Source: Flavipsychrobacter sp. | Lineage (GTDB): Bacteria; Bacteroidota; Bacteroidia; Chitinophagales; Chitinophagaceae | Reading direction: 5' to 3' | Assembly (NCBI GenBank): GCA_031292525.1 | Contig: JARLGY010000037.1 | Location: forward strand, 186,001-250,000 | Length of the DNA: 64,000 nt | In this document: one piece after another, positions 54,740 to 64,000 of the stretch | Numbering within the stretch: the first letter of the stretch is position 1 | How the letters are laid out: each line of letters begins with the position of its first letter | The notes under the pieces: model-generated | The model's input: the letters and a program-made list of their open reading frames with translations, nothing else | Database searches by the model: none | What the model was told of the DNA's origin: nothing | Made by a program: the position numbers and the translations under genes

Positions 54740-57700
54740 TTATTGTTTTGCAAGTCTTTTGGTTACAGTAAAATCACCACACTTCAGTGTCACCATATAG
54801 ATACCACTCGTCAGGTTATTTAATGACAGGTTCACTTTGCCACTCTGTTGTACACCCAGTTGGTTTATATATACCTGCTGGCCTACGAGGTTCGTAATAG
54901 TAACGGTAGTAATTCCTTTTTGCGGAGCTTCAAAGGCTATGGTAGCATTATCAGTAACCGGGTTAGGGAAAATATCTACTTTCATTTCCGTTGCAGCAGA
55001 TACATTGGCTATCCCTGTTGTACCGCTCATATTCAGTTCAAACCTGTTATCACCCTGCGATGCGGCATCACTGGTTACAGTAAAGCTATAATGCATGCCT
55101 TGTTGTAATTGTTGTACCTGGTTCAGGTATTTATCGTGCAGGTATATAATACCACTGGTTGGCACAGAATAATCATCTACACGTATAGAATACGTTTGAT
55201 TAACATCGGTGTTGATACCCAGCTTTATAACCTGGCCACTAACATATGGACGTTGGTCAATAGCCAGTTGATCATTATCTGCAGAGAAAGTGTAGAAGCT
55301 AAGATCTGGGTTGCTCAATTTAGCACCATCAACCTGGTCTGTACCAGCTAATGCATTGTCGTTGAACATCAGCAACAATCTATCCCATGACAATGAATCG
55401 TTATTGCTTAAAATACGCAACTGAACTATATCATTGCCCATGCCCGATGTCTTGAACAGGTTTCCGGTTGGTGCTGCTGTGGTCTTATCATTTTCATGGA
55501 AGGTTAATGATTTACCTGCATTGCCATTACATGTAGTAAAGAAGGCGCTGTAAGCAGGCAGGATATACGATATGTTGAATGGTTGTTCTACATACGCACC
55601 TACCAAGCCTTGGTTAGGATCCCATACATTGAAGTTGGCTCCTATTGCATTACCCCTTGATACCTGGCTCATGTCTATTGCTGATGGATATGGATTAGAT
55701 ATGAAATTGAAACCAACATTATTGTTTACACCAAGTGTTACAGTCTGGTCGCACTCATTGATAGTACTGTGCATTTTTATGGTTATTGCATCTGGCACAC
55801 AAACACCACATCCCAGGCCCTGGCCTTTGCTGCCACGCATAAACAACCTGATGCCTTCAAATGCGTTCCACGCATTTGCACCAACACCATTGGTATTTGT
55901 AAACGGTATCCAACCGGTACTGTCATCTACTGTCGATCCATTACCGGTTAGTGTGTTGTACCAAAACGCTGAAGGATTATCGGTAACTGTTGTTGTAAAC
56001 CCATTGGCAGCACCACCCTGGCCTGTTATATCTACTGTGTATTCCAGCTGGCTTAGCGGTATTGACGTGCTAAACGGATGACCGAGAAAACGGAACGCCC
56101 TGCGGCCACCATGTATAAATTTATCGCAGATCACATCACCCACTATGTAAGTATTACATACACCTGGATGAGTAAGGATAGATGCAGTGGTATTTGAATC
56201 AGAAAGCAATTCCAATTCACCATTGATGGTAAGCACACCGTTTGTTGGCGTGTAGGTATTACCAATGTGCAATGTATCACCTGGGTTGATGATAGCGCCA
56301 CAACTGTTGTTCAGTTCAAAGTTGTCTATACGGCCACTACCATATATAATATGGCAGGTGGTATCCACCATAGTTACTTTACCGCAACCCAGTATAGAAC
56401 CGTCAATAGTAAGGTCGTTATTCACAGTAAGGGTATTAGAGCAGCAGATGTTTACTGTCGCGTCTACACCTACCATCATTTTGTAAGCACTAGCTGGAGC
56501 CGAACAAATACTTGGCTGGCATGGCGTATTTGAAGGGATATACACACTCACCATTCCTGTAGGTACAAACCCCGCGTCCCAGTTAGCTGCATTATTCCAA
56601 TCATTGTTAGTACCGCATGTCCACGTAATAAATGGTTTCACCGTTATAGTTATGCTGCGTGCAGCAGATGGGGTTGCACAAGCATTCGTTGTAGCCGTTA
56701 CATTTAATATACCGCTGGTAGCTGTAGGACTGAAATTCAGGGTCACACTGTTACCGCTGCCGCTTATAGTTGCATCTGTACCGCTGTAAGACCATGTATA
56801 AGTAGTACCTGGTATATTAGGCACGGTATATACTACACCGGTTTGGCCGTCGTATGTTGTAGATGACGATACCGTGAAAGCACCTGGCTGGGCCGCTGTA
56901 CCATTCACACTCATGGTTATAGTGTTGCTGGTAGCAGTGTTTGTAGTAGCGCAAGCCACATTGCTGGTGAGTACACAAGCAATGGCGTCGTTATTGTTTA
57001 AGGAAGCGTCTGTATAAGTACTGCCGGTAGCGCCAGTTACCGCACTGCCGTTCTTTGTCCACTGGTAAGTAGGCGATGAACCGCCGTTAGTGGGCGTAGC
57101 AGTAAAGGTTATTGGAGTACCTGCGCAGGTATTTGAATTACCAGATATAGATACAGACGGAGTAACAACAGGTGTTATCGCCTCTGTGATGACATTACTG
57201 TTAGCAGTATTTGTAGTAACACAAGTTGCAGTGCTGGTCATTACAACAGCTACCTGGTCATTATTATTAAGTGTTGTAGTTGTATATGTGCTACCCGTAG
57301 CGCCGGTTATAGCGCTGCCATTGTTTGTCCATTGGTATGTTGGGGTACCACCGTTCGTAGGTGCAGCAGTAAAGGTTACACTGGAACCTGAACATGTTGT
57401 TGTTCCCTGGTTTGATGTTATAGATACTGATGGAGTAACATTGGCGGTTACTGTCTCAGTGATCATATTGCTGGTAACAGTATTAACAGTTGCGCAAGCA
57501 GCTGTGCTGGTCATTACAACGCTGACCACATCGTTAGTGCTCAGGTTATTAGTTGCATATGTAGCACCGGTAGCACCACTGATAGGACTGTTATTCTTTT
57601 GCCATTGGTAAGCTGGCGTACCACCATTTGTTGGCGTAGCCGTAAACATTACTGATGTATTAGCACATGATGTAGCGTTACCTGATATAGATACAACAGG

Positions 57701-60700
57701 AGTAACACTTGTAGTTACGGTTTCTGTAATAATGTTGCTGGTAACCGGATTAGTAGTAGTACAAGCAGCTGTGCTGGTCATTACAACAGTTATAGCATCA
57801 TTGGTATTTAAAGAAGCATCAGCATAAGTGCTGTTTGTAGCCCCACTGATTGGATTATTATTCTTCCACCACTGGTAGCTAGGTGTACCGCCATTAGTTG
57901 GTGTGGCAATAAAGGTTACTGATGAACCTGAACATGTAGTAGCATTACCTGATATAGAAACTGAAGGTGTAACAGTTGGTGTTACTATTTCTGTAATAGT
58001 ATTGCTCGTAACCGGGTTAACTGCTGTGCAAGACGCTGTACTGGTCATTACAACGCTTATAACATCATTATTACTCAAAGAAGAAGATGTATAAGTGTTG
58101 CCGGTTGCACCGCTTATAGCACTGCCATTCTTCTGCCACTGGTATGTTGGCGTACCGCCATTAGTAGGTGTAGCTGTAAAGGTTACTGGTGCATTGGCAC
58201 ATGTTGTAGCATTACCTGTTATAACCACAGTAGGTATAACGTTTGGCGTAACAGTTTCTATAATGGTATTGCTTGTAACTGGGTTAGAGGTCGTGCAAGA
58301 TGCTGTGCTCGTCATCACAACGCTGATCGCATCATTATTATTCAAAGAAGAAGCGGTATAAGTACTGCCGGTAGCGCCACTGATAGAGCTGCCGTTCTTT
58401 TGCCACTGGTATGTTGGTGTACCACCATTTGTTTGCGTAGCCGTAAAGGTTACTGGTGCGTTAGCGCATGAAGTAGCATTGCCTGTTATAGATACCGAAG
58501 GCGTAACATTTGATGTGGGTGTAATAGTAATACCATTACTGGTAGCCGTATTTGTTGTTACACAAGCTAATGAGCTGGTCATCACAACCTTGATCACATC
58601 ACCATTACTTAAAGATGAAGTTGTATAAGTACTGCTTGTAGCTCCGCTGATATTACTGTTGTTCTTCTGCCACTGGTAGGTTGGCGTACCACCATTGGTA
58701 GGTGTCGCAGTAAAGATTACTGATAAACCGGCACATGGGGTAGCATTACCTGTTATAGATACTGAAGGTGTACCGGTAGGCGTTACTGTAACAGTAGTAC
58801 CGGCGCTGGTAACAGGGTTTGTTGTAGCACACGACGACGCGCTTGTCATTACAACGCTGATCACGTCATTGTTGTTAAGACCTGCATCAGTATAGGTATT
58901 TCCGGTTGCGCCACTGATTGTACTTCCGTTCTTTTGCCACTGGTATGCTGGCGTTACCCCCCCGTTTATTGGGTTGGCAGTAAAAGTTAATGGCGAACCT
59001 GAACAAGTTGCAGAACTGCCAGTTACAGACACTGAAGGCGTAACATTTGGGGTTACGGTCATAGTAATACCATTGCTGGTAGCCGAGCCAGGGGTAACAC
59101 ATGTTGCAGTGCTCGTCATCACTACTGTTATCACATCATTGGTACTAAAACTTGAACCCGTATAGGTGGACCCAGTAGCGCCACTTATAGCGCTGCCGTT
59201 CTTCTGCCACTGGTATGTTGGTGTACCGCCGTTGGTTGGCGTAGCTGTAAAGGTTACTGATGCATTAGCACACGGACTGGGATTACCTGTTATAGATACT
59301 GAAGGTGTAACATTCGGCGTTACCGTCATGGTAATACCACTGCTGGTAACCGGGTTAGGAGTAGCGCAGGTAGCAGTACTGGTCATTGCTACTGTGATCA
59401 CATCATTAGTACTGAAACCCGTACCGTTATACGTGCTCCCGGTAGCGCCGCTGATGGAACTGCCGTTCTTCTTCCACTGGTAGGTCGGCGTACCACCGTT
59501 GGTTGGTGTAGCTGCAAACGTCACTGATGCGTTAGCACATGGAGTAGAATTGCCGGCTATGGATACTGAAGGTGTAACATTTGGTGTTACTGTCATAGTA
59601 ATACCATTGCTGGTTACGGGGTTAGGAGTTGCGCAGGTAGCAGTGCTCGTCATTACTACTTTGATCACATCATTAGTACTGAAACCTGAACCGGTATAAG
59701 TACTGCCGGTAGCGCCACTGATAGGGCTGCTATTCTTCTGCCACTGGTAGGTTGGCGTGCCGCCGTTAGTTGGGGTTGCTGTAAAGGTCACTGATGCATT
59801 GGCACATGGAGTAGCATTACCGGCTATAGATACAGTAGGTGTAACTGTTGGGTTAACAGTTAGTGTAATGCCGTTGCTGGTAACCTGGCTAGGAGTAGCG
59901 CAGGTAGCAGTACTTGTCATTACTACTGTTATCACATCACTATTACTAAAACCTGAAGCGGTATAAGTACTGCCAGTAGCGCCACTGATAGGACTGTTAT
60001 TCTTCTGCCATTGGTAAGTTGGGGTGCCCCCGTTAGTTGGGATTGCTGTAAAGGTTACAGATGTATTAGAGCAGATAGATGAACCGGCATTAGAACCTGA
60101 TGAGCCATTTGAACCTGTTATACTTACTGATGGCGTAACGGTTGTGGTAACAGTTTCCGTAATAGTATTGCTGGTAGCGGTTGTTGTTGTAGCACAAGAT
60201 GCATTGCTGGTAATGGTACAGGTAATAGCATCATTATTGACCAAAGATGACGTTGTGTAGGTACTGCTTGTAGCTCCAGATATTGCTGTGCCATTCTTCT
60301 TCCATTGATAGGTGGTTGTAGTACCGCCGTTAGTTGGTGTAGCCGTAAAGGTCACCGATGTACCTGAACAGCTGGATGAAGCGCCGGCTATAACAACTGA
60401 AGGTGTAACACTGTTTACTACCGCAGTATAACTGCCGGTTGCAGTTGAAGGAGAAACACATATCGTAGTAGGAGTAAGTACACAACTCACTATATCGCCA
60501 TTGTTCAGGGCCGCATCTGTATAGTGCGTACTGTTAGTACCCACATTGGTACCATTTTTTTTCCATTGGTAGGTTGGCGAGGTACCTCCATTTGTTGGGG
60601 TTGCTGTAAACGTTACAGATGAACCAAAACAAATTGTACCCGTTGGGCTGGCCGAAACGGCAACCGATGGGGTAACATTGGTAGGAACGGTTATATTGAG

Positions 60701-61090
60701 TGTATTACTGGTATAAGTGTAACCGTTGCTGTAAGGTTCCGAAATGAAACAGGTTATTTTATCGCCGTTAACCAAACCTGAGAAAGTAAACGTAAACGTA
60801 CCATTACCACCAACTGCATTAGGAGGGTTAGAACCGAAGCTTCCGCTGTTGCCGGTTCCTGTAATCGCCACACCATTCTTTTTCCATTGGTAGTTAACTT
60901 GATATGATGCATCTATTATGACGCCCGTAATTGTTATAGAGCCATTGGCACAAACCGTATCACGGCTTGCACTACCGTTAGGCCCGGCTATATTTACATA
61001 GCATGCGCTGGCCGAGACTGAAAGTATCATCGCAATAGCGATGAAAATCGGCCGTAATAACTTTTGAAAATGTAGATTAACTGTGTTCAT
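54740..61090 (-). CDS. Giant T9SS surface protein D with 15 Ig-like repeats
   Basis: 2116 aa. N-terminal signal region (IFIAIAMILSVSASA). Fifteen Ig-like repeats of about 89 residues follow; a typical unit is TPSVSITGNATPCANASVTF, then TPTYQWQKNGSAISGATGST, a STATC segment and ITMTVTPNV, with two Cys each. After them come a PKD-like part (TWSYSGTDATISG), the shared 600-aa module (WTCGTNNDWNNAANWDAGFVP to TFHENDKT) and a T9SS type A domain ending FTVTKRLAKQ. The repeats are nearly identical at DNA level in places. Nine phased TAAC sites lie 52-233 bases upstream. It is probably a long fibrous surface adhesin (inference). Confidence 0.88.
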   Translation of the reverse strand: MNTVNLHFQKLLRPIFIAIAMILSVSASACYVNIAGPNGSASRDTVCANGSITITGVIIDASYQVNYQWKKNGVAITGTGNSGSFGSNPPNAVGGNGTFTFTFSGLVNGDKITCFISEPYSNGYTYTSNTLNITVPTNVTPSVAVSASPTGTICFGSSVTFTATPTNGGTSPTYQWKKNGTNVGTNSTHYTDAALNNGDIVSCVLTPTTICVSPSTATGSYTAVVNSVTPSVVIAGASSSCSGTSVTFTATPTNGGTTTTYQWKKNGTAISGATSSTYTTSSLVNNDAITCTITSNASCATTTTATSNTITETVTTTVTPSVSITGSNGSSGSNAGSSICSNTSVTFTAIPTNGGTPTYQWQKNNSPISGATGSTYTASGFSNSDVITVVMTSTATCATPSQVTSNGITLTVNPTVTPTVSIAGNATPCANASVTFTATPTNGGTPTYQWQKNSSPISGATGSTYTGSGFSTNDVIKVVMTSTATCATPNPVTSNGITMTVTPNVTPSVSIAGNSTPCANASVTFAATPTNGGTPTYQWKKNGSSISGATGSTYNGTGFSTNDVITVAMTSTATCATPNPVTSSGITMTVTPNVTPSVSITGNPSPCANASVTFTATPTNGGTPTYQWQKNGSAISGATGSTYTGSSFSTNDVITVVMTSTATCVTPGSATSNGITMTVTPNVTPSVSVTGSSATCSGSPLTFTANPINGGVTPAYQWQKNGSTISGATGNTYTDAGLNNNDVISVVMTSASSCATTNPVTSAGTTVTVTPTGTPSVSITGNATPCAGLSVIFTATPTNGGTPTYQWQKNNSNISGATSSTYTTSSLSNGDVIKVVMTSSLACVTTNTATSNGITITPTSNVTPSVSITGNATSCANAPVTFTATQTNGGTPTYQWQKNGSSISGATGSTYTASSLNNNDAISVVMTSTASCTTSNPVTSNTIIETVTPNVIPTVVITGNATTCANAPVTFTATPTNGGTPTYQWQKNGSAISGATGNTYTSSSLSNNDVISVVMTSTASCTAVNPVTSNTITEIVTPTVTPSVSISGNATTCSGSSVTFIATPTNGGTPSYQWWKNNNPISGATNSTYADASLNTNDAITVVMTSTAACTTTNPVTSNIITETVTTSVTPVVSISGNATSCANTSVMFTATPTNGGTPAYQWQKNNSPISGATGATYATNNLSTNDVVSVVMTSTAACATVNTVTSNMITETVTANVTPSVSITSNQGTTTCSGSSVTFTAAPTNGGTPTYQWTNNGSAITGATGSTYTTTTLNNNDQVAVVMTSTATCVTTNTANSNVITEAITPVVTPSVSISGNSNTCAGTPITFTATPTNGGSSPTYQWTKNGSAVTGATGSTYTDASLNNNDAIACVLTSNVACATTNTATSNTITMSVNGTAAQPGAFTVSSSTTYDGQTGVVYTVPNIPGTTYTWSYSGTDATISGSGNSVTLNFSPTATSGILNVTATTNACATPSAARSITITVKPFITWTCGTNNDWNNAANWDAGFVPTGMVSVYIPSNTPCQPSICSAPASAYKMMVGVDATVNICCSNTLTVNNDLTIDGSILGCGKVTMVDTTCHIIYGSGRIDNFELNNSCGAIINPGDTLHIGNTYTPTNGVLTINGELELLSDSNTTASILTHPGVCNTYIVGDVICDKFIHGGRRAFRFLGHPFSTSIPLSQLEYTVDITGQGGAANGFTTTVTDNPSAFWYNTLTGNGSTVDDSTGWIPFTNTNGVGANAWNAFEGIRLFMRGSKGQGLGCGVCVPDAITIKMHSTINECDQTVTLGVNNNVGFNFISNPYPSAIDMSQVSRGNAIGANFNVWDPNQGLVGAYVEQPFNISYILPAYSAFFTTCNGNAGKSLTFHENDKTTAAPTGNLFKTSGMGNDIVQLRILSNNDSLSWDRLLLMFNDNALAGTDQVDGAKLSNPDLSFYTFSADNDQLAIDQRPYVSGQVIKLGINTDVNQTYSIRVDDYSVPTSGIIYLHDKYLNQVQQLQQGMHYSFTVTSDAASQGDNRFELNMSGTTGIANVSAATEMKVDIFPNPVTDNATIAFEAPQKGITTVTITNLVGQQVYINQLGVQQSGKVNLSLNNLTSGIYMVTLKCGDFTVTKRLAKQ
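56910..60685 (-). repeat. Tandem DNA repeats of about 267 bp inside giant gene D
   Basis: The Ig-like units keep near-constant length, e.g. TTCTKYTGCCACTGGTA-type words recur near 58135, 58400, 58668, 58935, 59203, 59470 and 59738, 265-268 bp apart. Such arrays can expand or contract by recombination. Boundaries are approximate. Confidence 0.8.
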
Positions 61091-61141
61091 AAGCGTCTTT
61101 TAAGGGACTAATTTGAACACAAATGTCAATTCATTTTTATC

Positions 61142-61323
61142 TTAACAGAATATATCACTATACGTTAACCACTTATTTGTAAGTAATTAACCATCGGCTT
61201 AGAAATTAATAACGAGCTATTGGGCAACATTTAACCAGCGGTTAAAAAATGGTTAACTCATAATTTGCATGTCATTAACCGACAATGAAGACTTTGTTAA
61301 CAACCTTAAAACAAGTTGTTAAC
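61142..61323. promoter_or_regulatory. Nine phased TAAC sites upstream of giant gene D
   Basis: TTAAC starts at 61142, 61165, 61187, 61231, 61253, 61275, 61297 and 61319, and ATAAC at 61209. Steps are 23 and then 22 seven times. On the minus (gene) strand the core reads GTTA[AT], like the GTT-centred half-sites of LytTR regulators, whose paired sites are 21-22 bp apart. The gene starts 52 bases away. Confidence 0.75.
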
Positions 61324-61607
61324 CACTATTTAAAAAATAATTATTCAATACATCTATAATATCCTGAAATGCAGATATTAAGCTGAAATATAAAATCAAG
61401 ACAATAGGTTAATTACTTTTTTTTGCGATGCGGCTTTATTGCATAAAATATCATTCGCACAATGATATGCCTAATTGTGTATGTCGTCTTCTATATGATA
61501 TCACGGGAGTAGATACACCAAATAAAATGACTAGAGAAAAAATAACAACTTACTTCAGAAGTACCATTAAGTTCAAATAAAACTCCAAATACATACCTGT
61601 TAAAACC

Positions 61608-61648
61608 AAAACGGCGTTCCGGGAGAAATCCCGGAACGCCGTTTTAGA
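61608..61648 (-). terminator. Terminator of the aminotransferase gene
   Basis: Perfect 16-bp stem AAAACGGCGTTCCGGG / CCCGGAACGCCGTTTT with 6-base loop, 19 bp after the stop codon. Confidence 0.92.
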
Positions 61649-61663
61649 TTATTAATAGTGCAA

Positions 61664-62938
61664 TTATGATACTGTCACAGATACGTTTAATTGTTCCAGC
61701 GCATGTTCCAGGCTACCCAGCATTTCAGGGATATCCTCCTTGCGGCAAGTACCAATACTTAATCGGTACCATGGCGAATCGTGCGGAGCACCAAAGGCAT
61801 AGAACGGCATTACGGCCAGCTTAGCTTTGTCCAGGAGGTACTGAGTTACATCAGCTTGTGTAGCCAGGTGCGTATCACCTGCCGTATTACCTTTCAGATC
61901 AAATTTAATGGTCAGATATATTGCTGCCTGCGGTGCTACTGCATCTACAAGATAGCCCTTTTCTTTAAGTGCTTTAAAGCCGTTATATATACTCCATAAA
62001 CGTTCTTCAAGCTCTGCCTTAAAGTGGGTAAGATAAGTTTTGATGCTTTCTTTGTTCTGGAAGAACTCTGCAACACCAACCTGCTCTGCCATAGGCGCCC
62101 ATGCACCTATATGGGTCAATAAGGACTTCATTTTCGCAATTACATTCACTGGCCCCAAAGCCCAGCCTATACGTACTCCCGTGGCTGCAAATACTTTAGA
62201 TATGCCATCCACAAGAATAGTATATTCTTTCATAGCAGGGCGCAGCGCTACCGGGTTATGATGTTCTGTAGTACCATAAGTAAGCTTAAAGTACATCTGG
62301 TCAAACATTACATACAGTTTCTTTTCTTCAGGTGTTCTTGTCGCATTCTCTGCAAGTACCAGGTCGCAGATCTTTTCCATTTCCTCTTTGCCAAGTGTAG
62401 TTCCTGTAGGGTTCTGTGGCGTGCAAAGACAAAGCAAAGTCGCACCGGCAAGGTGTGGGGCTATATCAGCTGCCGTAGGCATAAAATCATTTTCGGCGCT
62501 GGTTTTGATCACACAATGCTGTCCTTCATTTATATGTACGTAGTGGTTGTTGTTCCAAGATGGTACCGCATATATCACCTTATCACCACGATCAACTATA
62601 GTACGGAACAGTGCATATATCAATGGTCTGCCACCACTAGCTATAAGTATTTCATTGGGTGCGTAATCCACATTTTCAGATTCCTTTATAAATTCACCAA
62701 CGCCAGTGCGTAGCTTCAATATGCCTTCTCCGGGAGGATAGTTGGTGCGCTTATCACGATATGCCTTAACTATGCAGTCTTCCAGATCTTTGGGGATCGG
62801 GAAAATATCAGGATTAAAATCACCGATCGTGTAGTTATATATCTTCTCCCCACGACTGATACGATTGCTGATGTCGTTACCTAAACGTACAATTTCTGAT
62901 CCTATCAGTGTTTCTGCAAGCTGGCTTAGTTTACTCAT
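61664..62938 (-). CDS. Class I/II pyridoxal-phosphate aminotransferase
   Basis: 424 aa, fold type I aminotransferase. ASGGRPLIYALF near residue 95, CTPQNPTGTTLG near 172 (PLP-ring and Asn contact), FDQMYFKLTYG near 213 with Asp, and the PLP-lysine segment DGISKVFAATGVRIGW around 243-258; the C-terminal WYRLSIG holds the substrate-carboxylate Arg. It is closest by eye to aspartate/LL-diaminopimelate type enzymes; the exact substrate is not determined. Next to leuB on the same strand with a 229-bp gap, so a role in amino-acid synthesis is likely. Confidence 0.88.
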   Translation of the reverse strand: MSKLSQLAETLIGSEIVRLGNDISNRISRGEKIYNYTIGDFNPDIFPIPKDLEDCIVKAYRDKRTNYPPGEGILKLRTGVGEFIKESENVDYAPNEILIASGGRPLIYALFRTIVDRGDKVIYAVPSWNNNHYVHINEGQHCVIKTSAENDFMPTAADIAPHLAGATLLCLCTPQNPTGTTLGKEEMEKICDLVLAENATRTPEEKKLYVMFDQMYFKLTYGTTEHHNPVALRPAMKEYTILVDGISKVFAATGVRIGWALGPVNVIAKMKSLLTHIGAWAPMAEQVGVAEFFQNKESIKTYLTHFKAELEERLWSIYNGFKALKEKGYLVDAVAPQAAIYLTIKFDLKGNTAGDTHLATQADVTQYLLDKAKLAVMPFYAFGAPHDSPWYRLSIGTCRKEDIPEMLGSLEHALEQLNVSVTVS

Positions 62939-63167
62939 TTCCTTATCTTAATATTTATTTTAAAAGGTTAGACTGCAAATTTAGTTGAAAAAGCAAAGAT
63001 TATTTTTAGATTCATAGATTATCTTGTTAAAACCGTATAACAAACCTCATCATTCAGCGAACGATTAAAGGCACACTTATACATATTATAAAATAACACA
63101 CTGTGATGCCCTATAAACATATGGGCTTGTTCACTAATTCCATTACCCCAATCTTAAATAATACACA

Positions 63168-64000
63168 TCATATTATTGTCGATTGGCCAAGATCTATATT
63201 GTAGGTATAGGTCTCCTGCACTTGTTCTTCATAATTATCAGCCTCCTGTGCTACCACATCCAATATTCGTTCGCAAATAAATGTGCCAACCTGAGTGGTG
63301 GTATAGCCATGCGTTGCGTTTATATCCTGCGTTGTAACGCCCTGTTCCAAAGCTGCTTGCACAGCTTGTTTCACATCATTGGCTTCTTCACGCATTCCAA
63401 AGTGTTCCAGCATCATAGCTATAGACAGTATAGTACCCATAGGGTTAGCAATATTTTTACCGGCTGCCTGTGGGTAAGAACCATGTATAGGCTCAAATAA
63501 AGGCACCTTACTGCCTATAGAGGCCGATGGCAACATACCCAGCGATCCACAAAGCACACTCGCTTCATCGCTAATGATATCTCCAAACATATTTTCAGTA
63601 AGTATCACGTCAAACTGGCTTGGGTTCAGTATCACCTGCATGGCTGCATTATCCACGTACATGTAATCCACTGTTACATCAGGATGAATGACAGACAATT
63701 CGCGCACTACCTTTCTCCAAAGCCTTGAAGTCTCCAAAACATTTGCTTTATCTACCAGTGTCAATTTACCCCGGCGCTTCTGGGCCTCTGCAAATGCCGG
63801 CCTCGCTATACGCAGTATCTCATCTACCGAGTAAGTACATTCGTCGGTTGCACTATTACCATCGCCGCTCGTTTCTTTCTTGCCAAAGTAAATACCACCT
63901 GTTAGCTCCCTGTATATTATAAAGTCCACATCCTTCAGCCTGCTATCCTTTAGCGGCGACAGATGTGATATGGAGGGGTACATAGTTACCGGGCGTATAT
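63168..64000 (-). CDS. leuB: 3-isopropylmalate dehydrogenase, C-terminal part (cut by window edge)
   Basis: The frame is open to the end of the window, so the N-terminal part of about 80 residues is missing; the Met at 63983 is internal. Visible: IRPVTMYPSISHLSPLKDSR, then RELTGGIYFGKKE (the classical LeuB RELTGGxYFG), VTVDYMYVDNAAMQ with the catalytic Tyr/Lys-type and Asp residues, VILTENMFGDIISDEASVLCGSLGMLPSASIG, and EPIHGSYPQAAGKNIANPMGTILS. It oxidatively decarboxylates 3-isopropylmalate with NAD+ in leucine synthesis. Length from there to the stop (about 277 residues) fits. Confidence 0.93.
   Translation of the reverse strand, partial: IRPVTMYPSISHLSPLKDSRLKDVDFIIYRELTGGIYFGKKETSGDGNSATDECTYSVDEILRIARPAFAEAQKRRGKLTLVDKANVLETSRLWRKVVRELSVIHPDVTVDYMYVDNAAMQVILNPSQFDVILTENMFGDIISDEASVLCGSLGMLPSASIGSKVPLFEPIHGSYPQAAGKNIANPMGTILSIAMMLEHFGMREEANDVKQAVQAALEQGVTTQDINATHGYTTTQVGTFICERILDVVAQEADNYEEQVQETYTYNIDLGQSTII

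Noticed and set aside
56604-60260. Series of plus-strand frames, each about 60-170 codons with similar sequence
   Set aside because: They are the antisense reading of the Ig-like DNA repeats, so their mutual similarity only reflects the repeat.
56910-60685. Regular repeats considered as CRISPR
   Set aside because: The unit of about 267 bp is coding, in frame, and without unique spacers.
61142-61323. 22-bp phased array considered as CRISPR or replication iterons
   Set aside because: Only five bases per unit are conserved, no cas or rep gene is near, and similar arrays precede other surface genes.

Overview
The window looks like chromosomal DNA of a Bacteroidota bacterium, most likely of the Chitinophaga/Chitinophagaceae type; genus cannot be decided from sequence alone. 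The grounds are: at least eight secreted proteins ending in a type IX secretion (T9SS, type A) sorting domain, three small PID-CTERM-type proteins, lipoproteins with Bacteroidota-style signal peptides, AT-rich leaders without clear Shine-Dalgarno sequences, and a long PurF with an internal N-terminal Cys. No rRNA or tRNA gene and no CRISPR array was seen.

Layout. 0-5 kb: the start of a zeta-toxin-like kinase (cut by the window edge) with a tiny overlapping upstream gene, a MazG-like pyrophosphohydrolase, a MoxR ATPase, a PaiB-like flavoprotein, a YARHG lipoprotein and a thioredoxin. 4.8-10 kb: purF, a LysE-type exporter, tsaE, an NmrA-like reductase, a TMEM175-like K+ channel and a PEBP/YbhB protein. 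10-15 kb: a drug-efflux style MFS pump, a short-chain dehydrogenase, a hotdog thioesterase, a TetR regulator and a DUF2252 protein. Four copies of the operator ATACC-N4-GGTAT tie them into one local TetR regulon. 15-18 kb: acetyl-CoA synthetase and an XRE regulator/membrane protein pair.

18.03-21.69 kb is an IS1595-family transposable element with intact 24-bp inverted ends and a perfect 8-bp target duplication (AGTTTACT). It carries AT-rich passengers: a HEPN (Apea-like) putative RNase and a two-helix membrane protein with a large soluble domain. I regard this as a candidate mobile defence or toxin module. 21.9-37.7 kb is mostly housekeeping: atpG (standing alone), pyk, dnaK, argS, recR and kup, mixed with secreted proteins and two tandem duplicated small T9SS proteins.

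37.7-61.1 kb is a surface-protein island. Four giant T9SS proteins (about 1284, 1285, 1335 and 2116 aa) share a C-terminal module of about 600 aa but have different N-terminal parts: a CBM-like/Ig region, a choice-of-anchor-A domain, or 15 tandem Ig-like repeats. Two of them are each followed by a small PID-CTERM gene. Promoters in this island carry phased TTAAC (minus-strand GTTAA) elements repeated at 22-bp steps: nine in front of the largest gene, four, four and three at other places. This suggests one activator, possibly of the LytTR type, that controls the island.

61.6-64 kb: an aminotransferase and the 3' part of leuB, which runs off the right edge.
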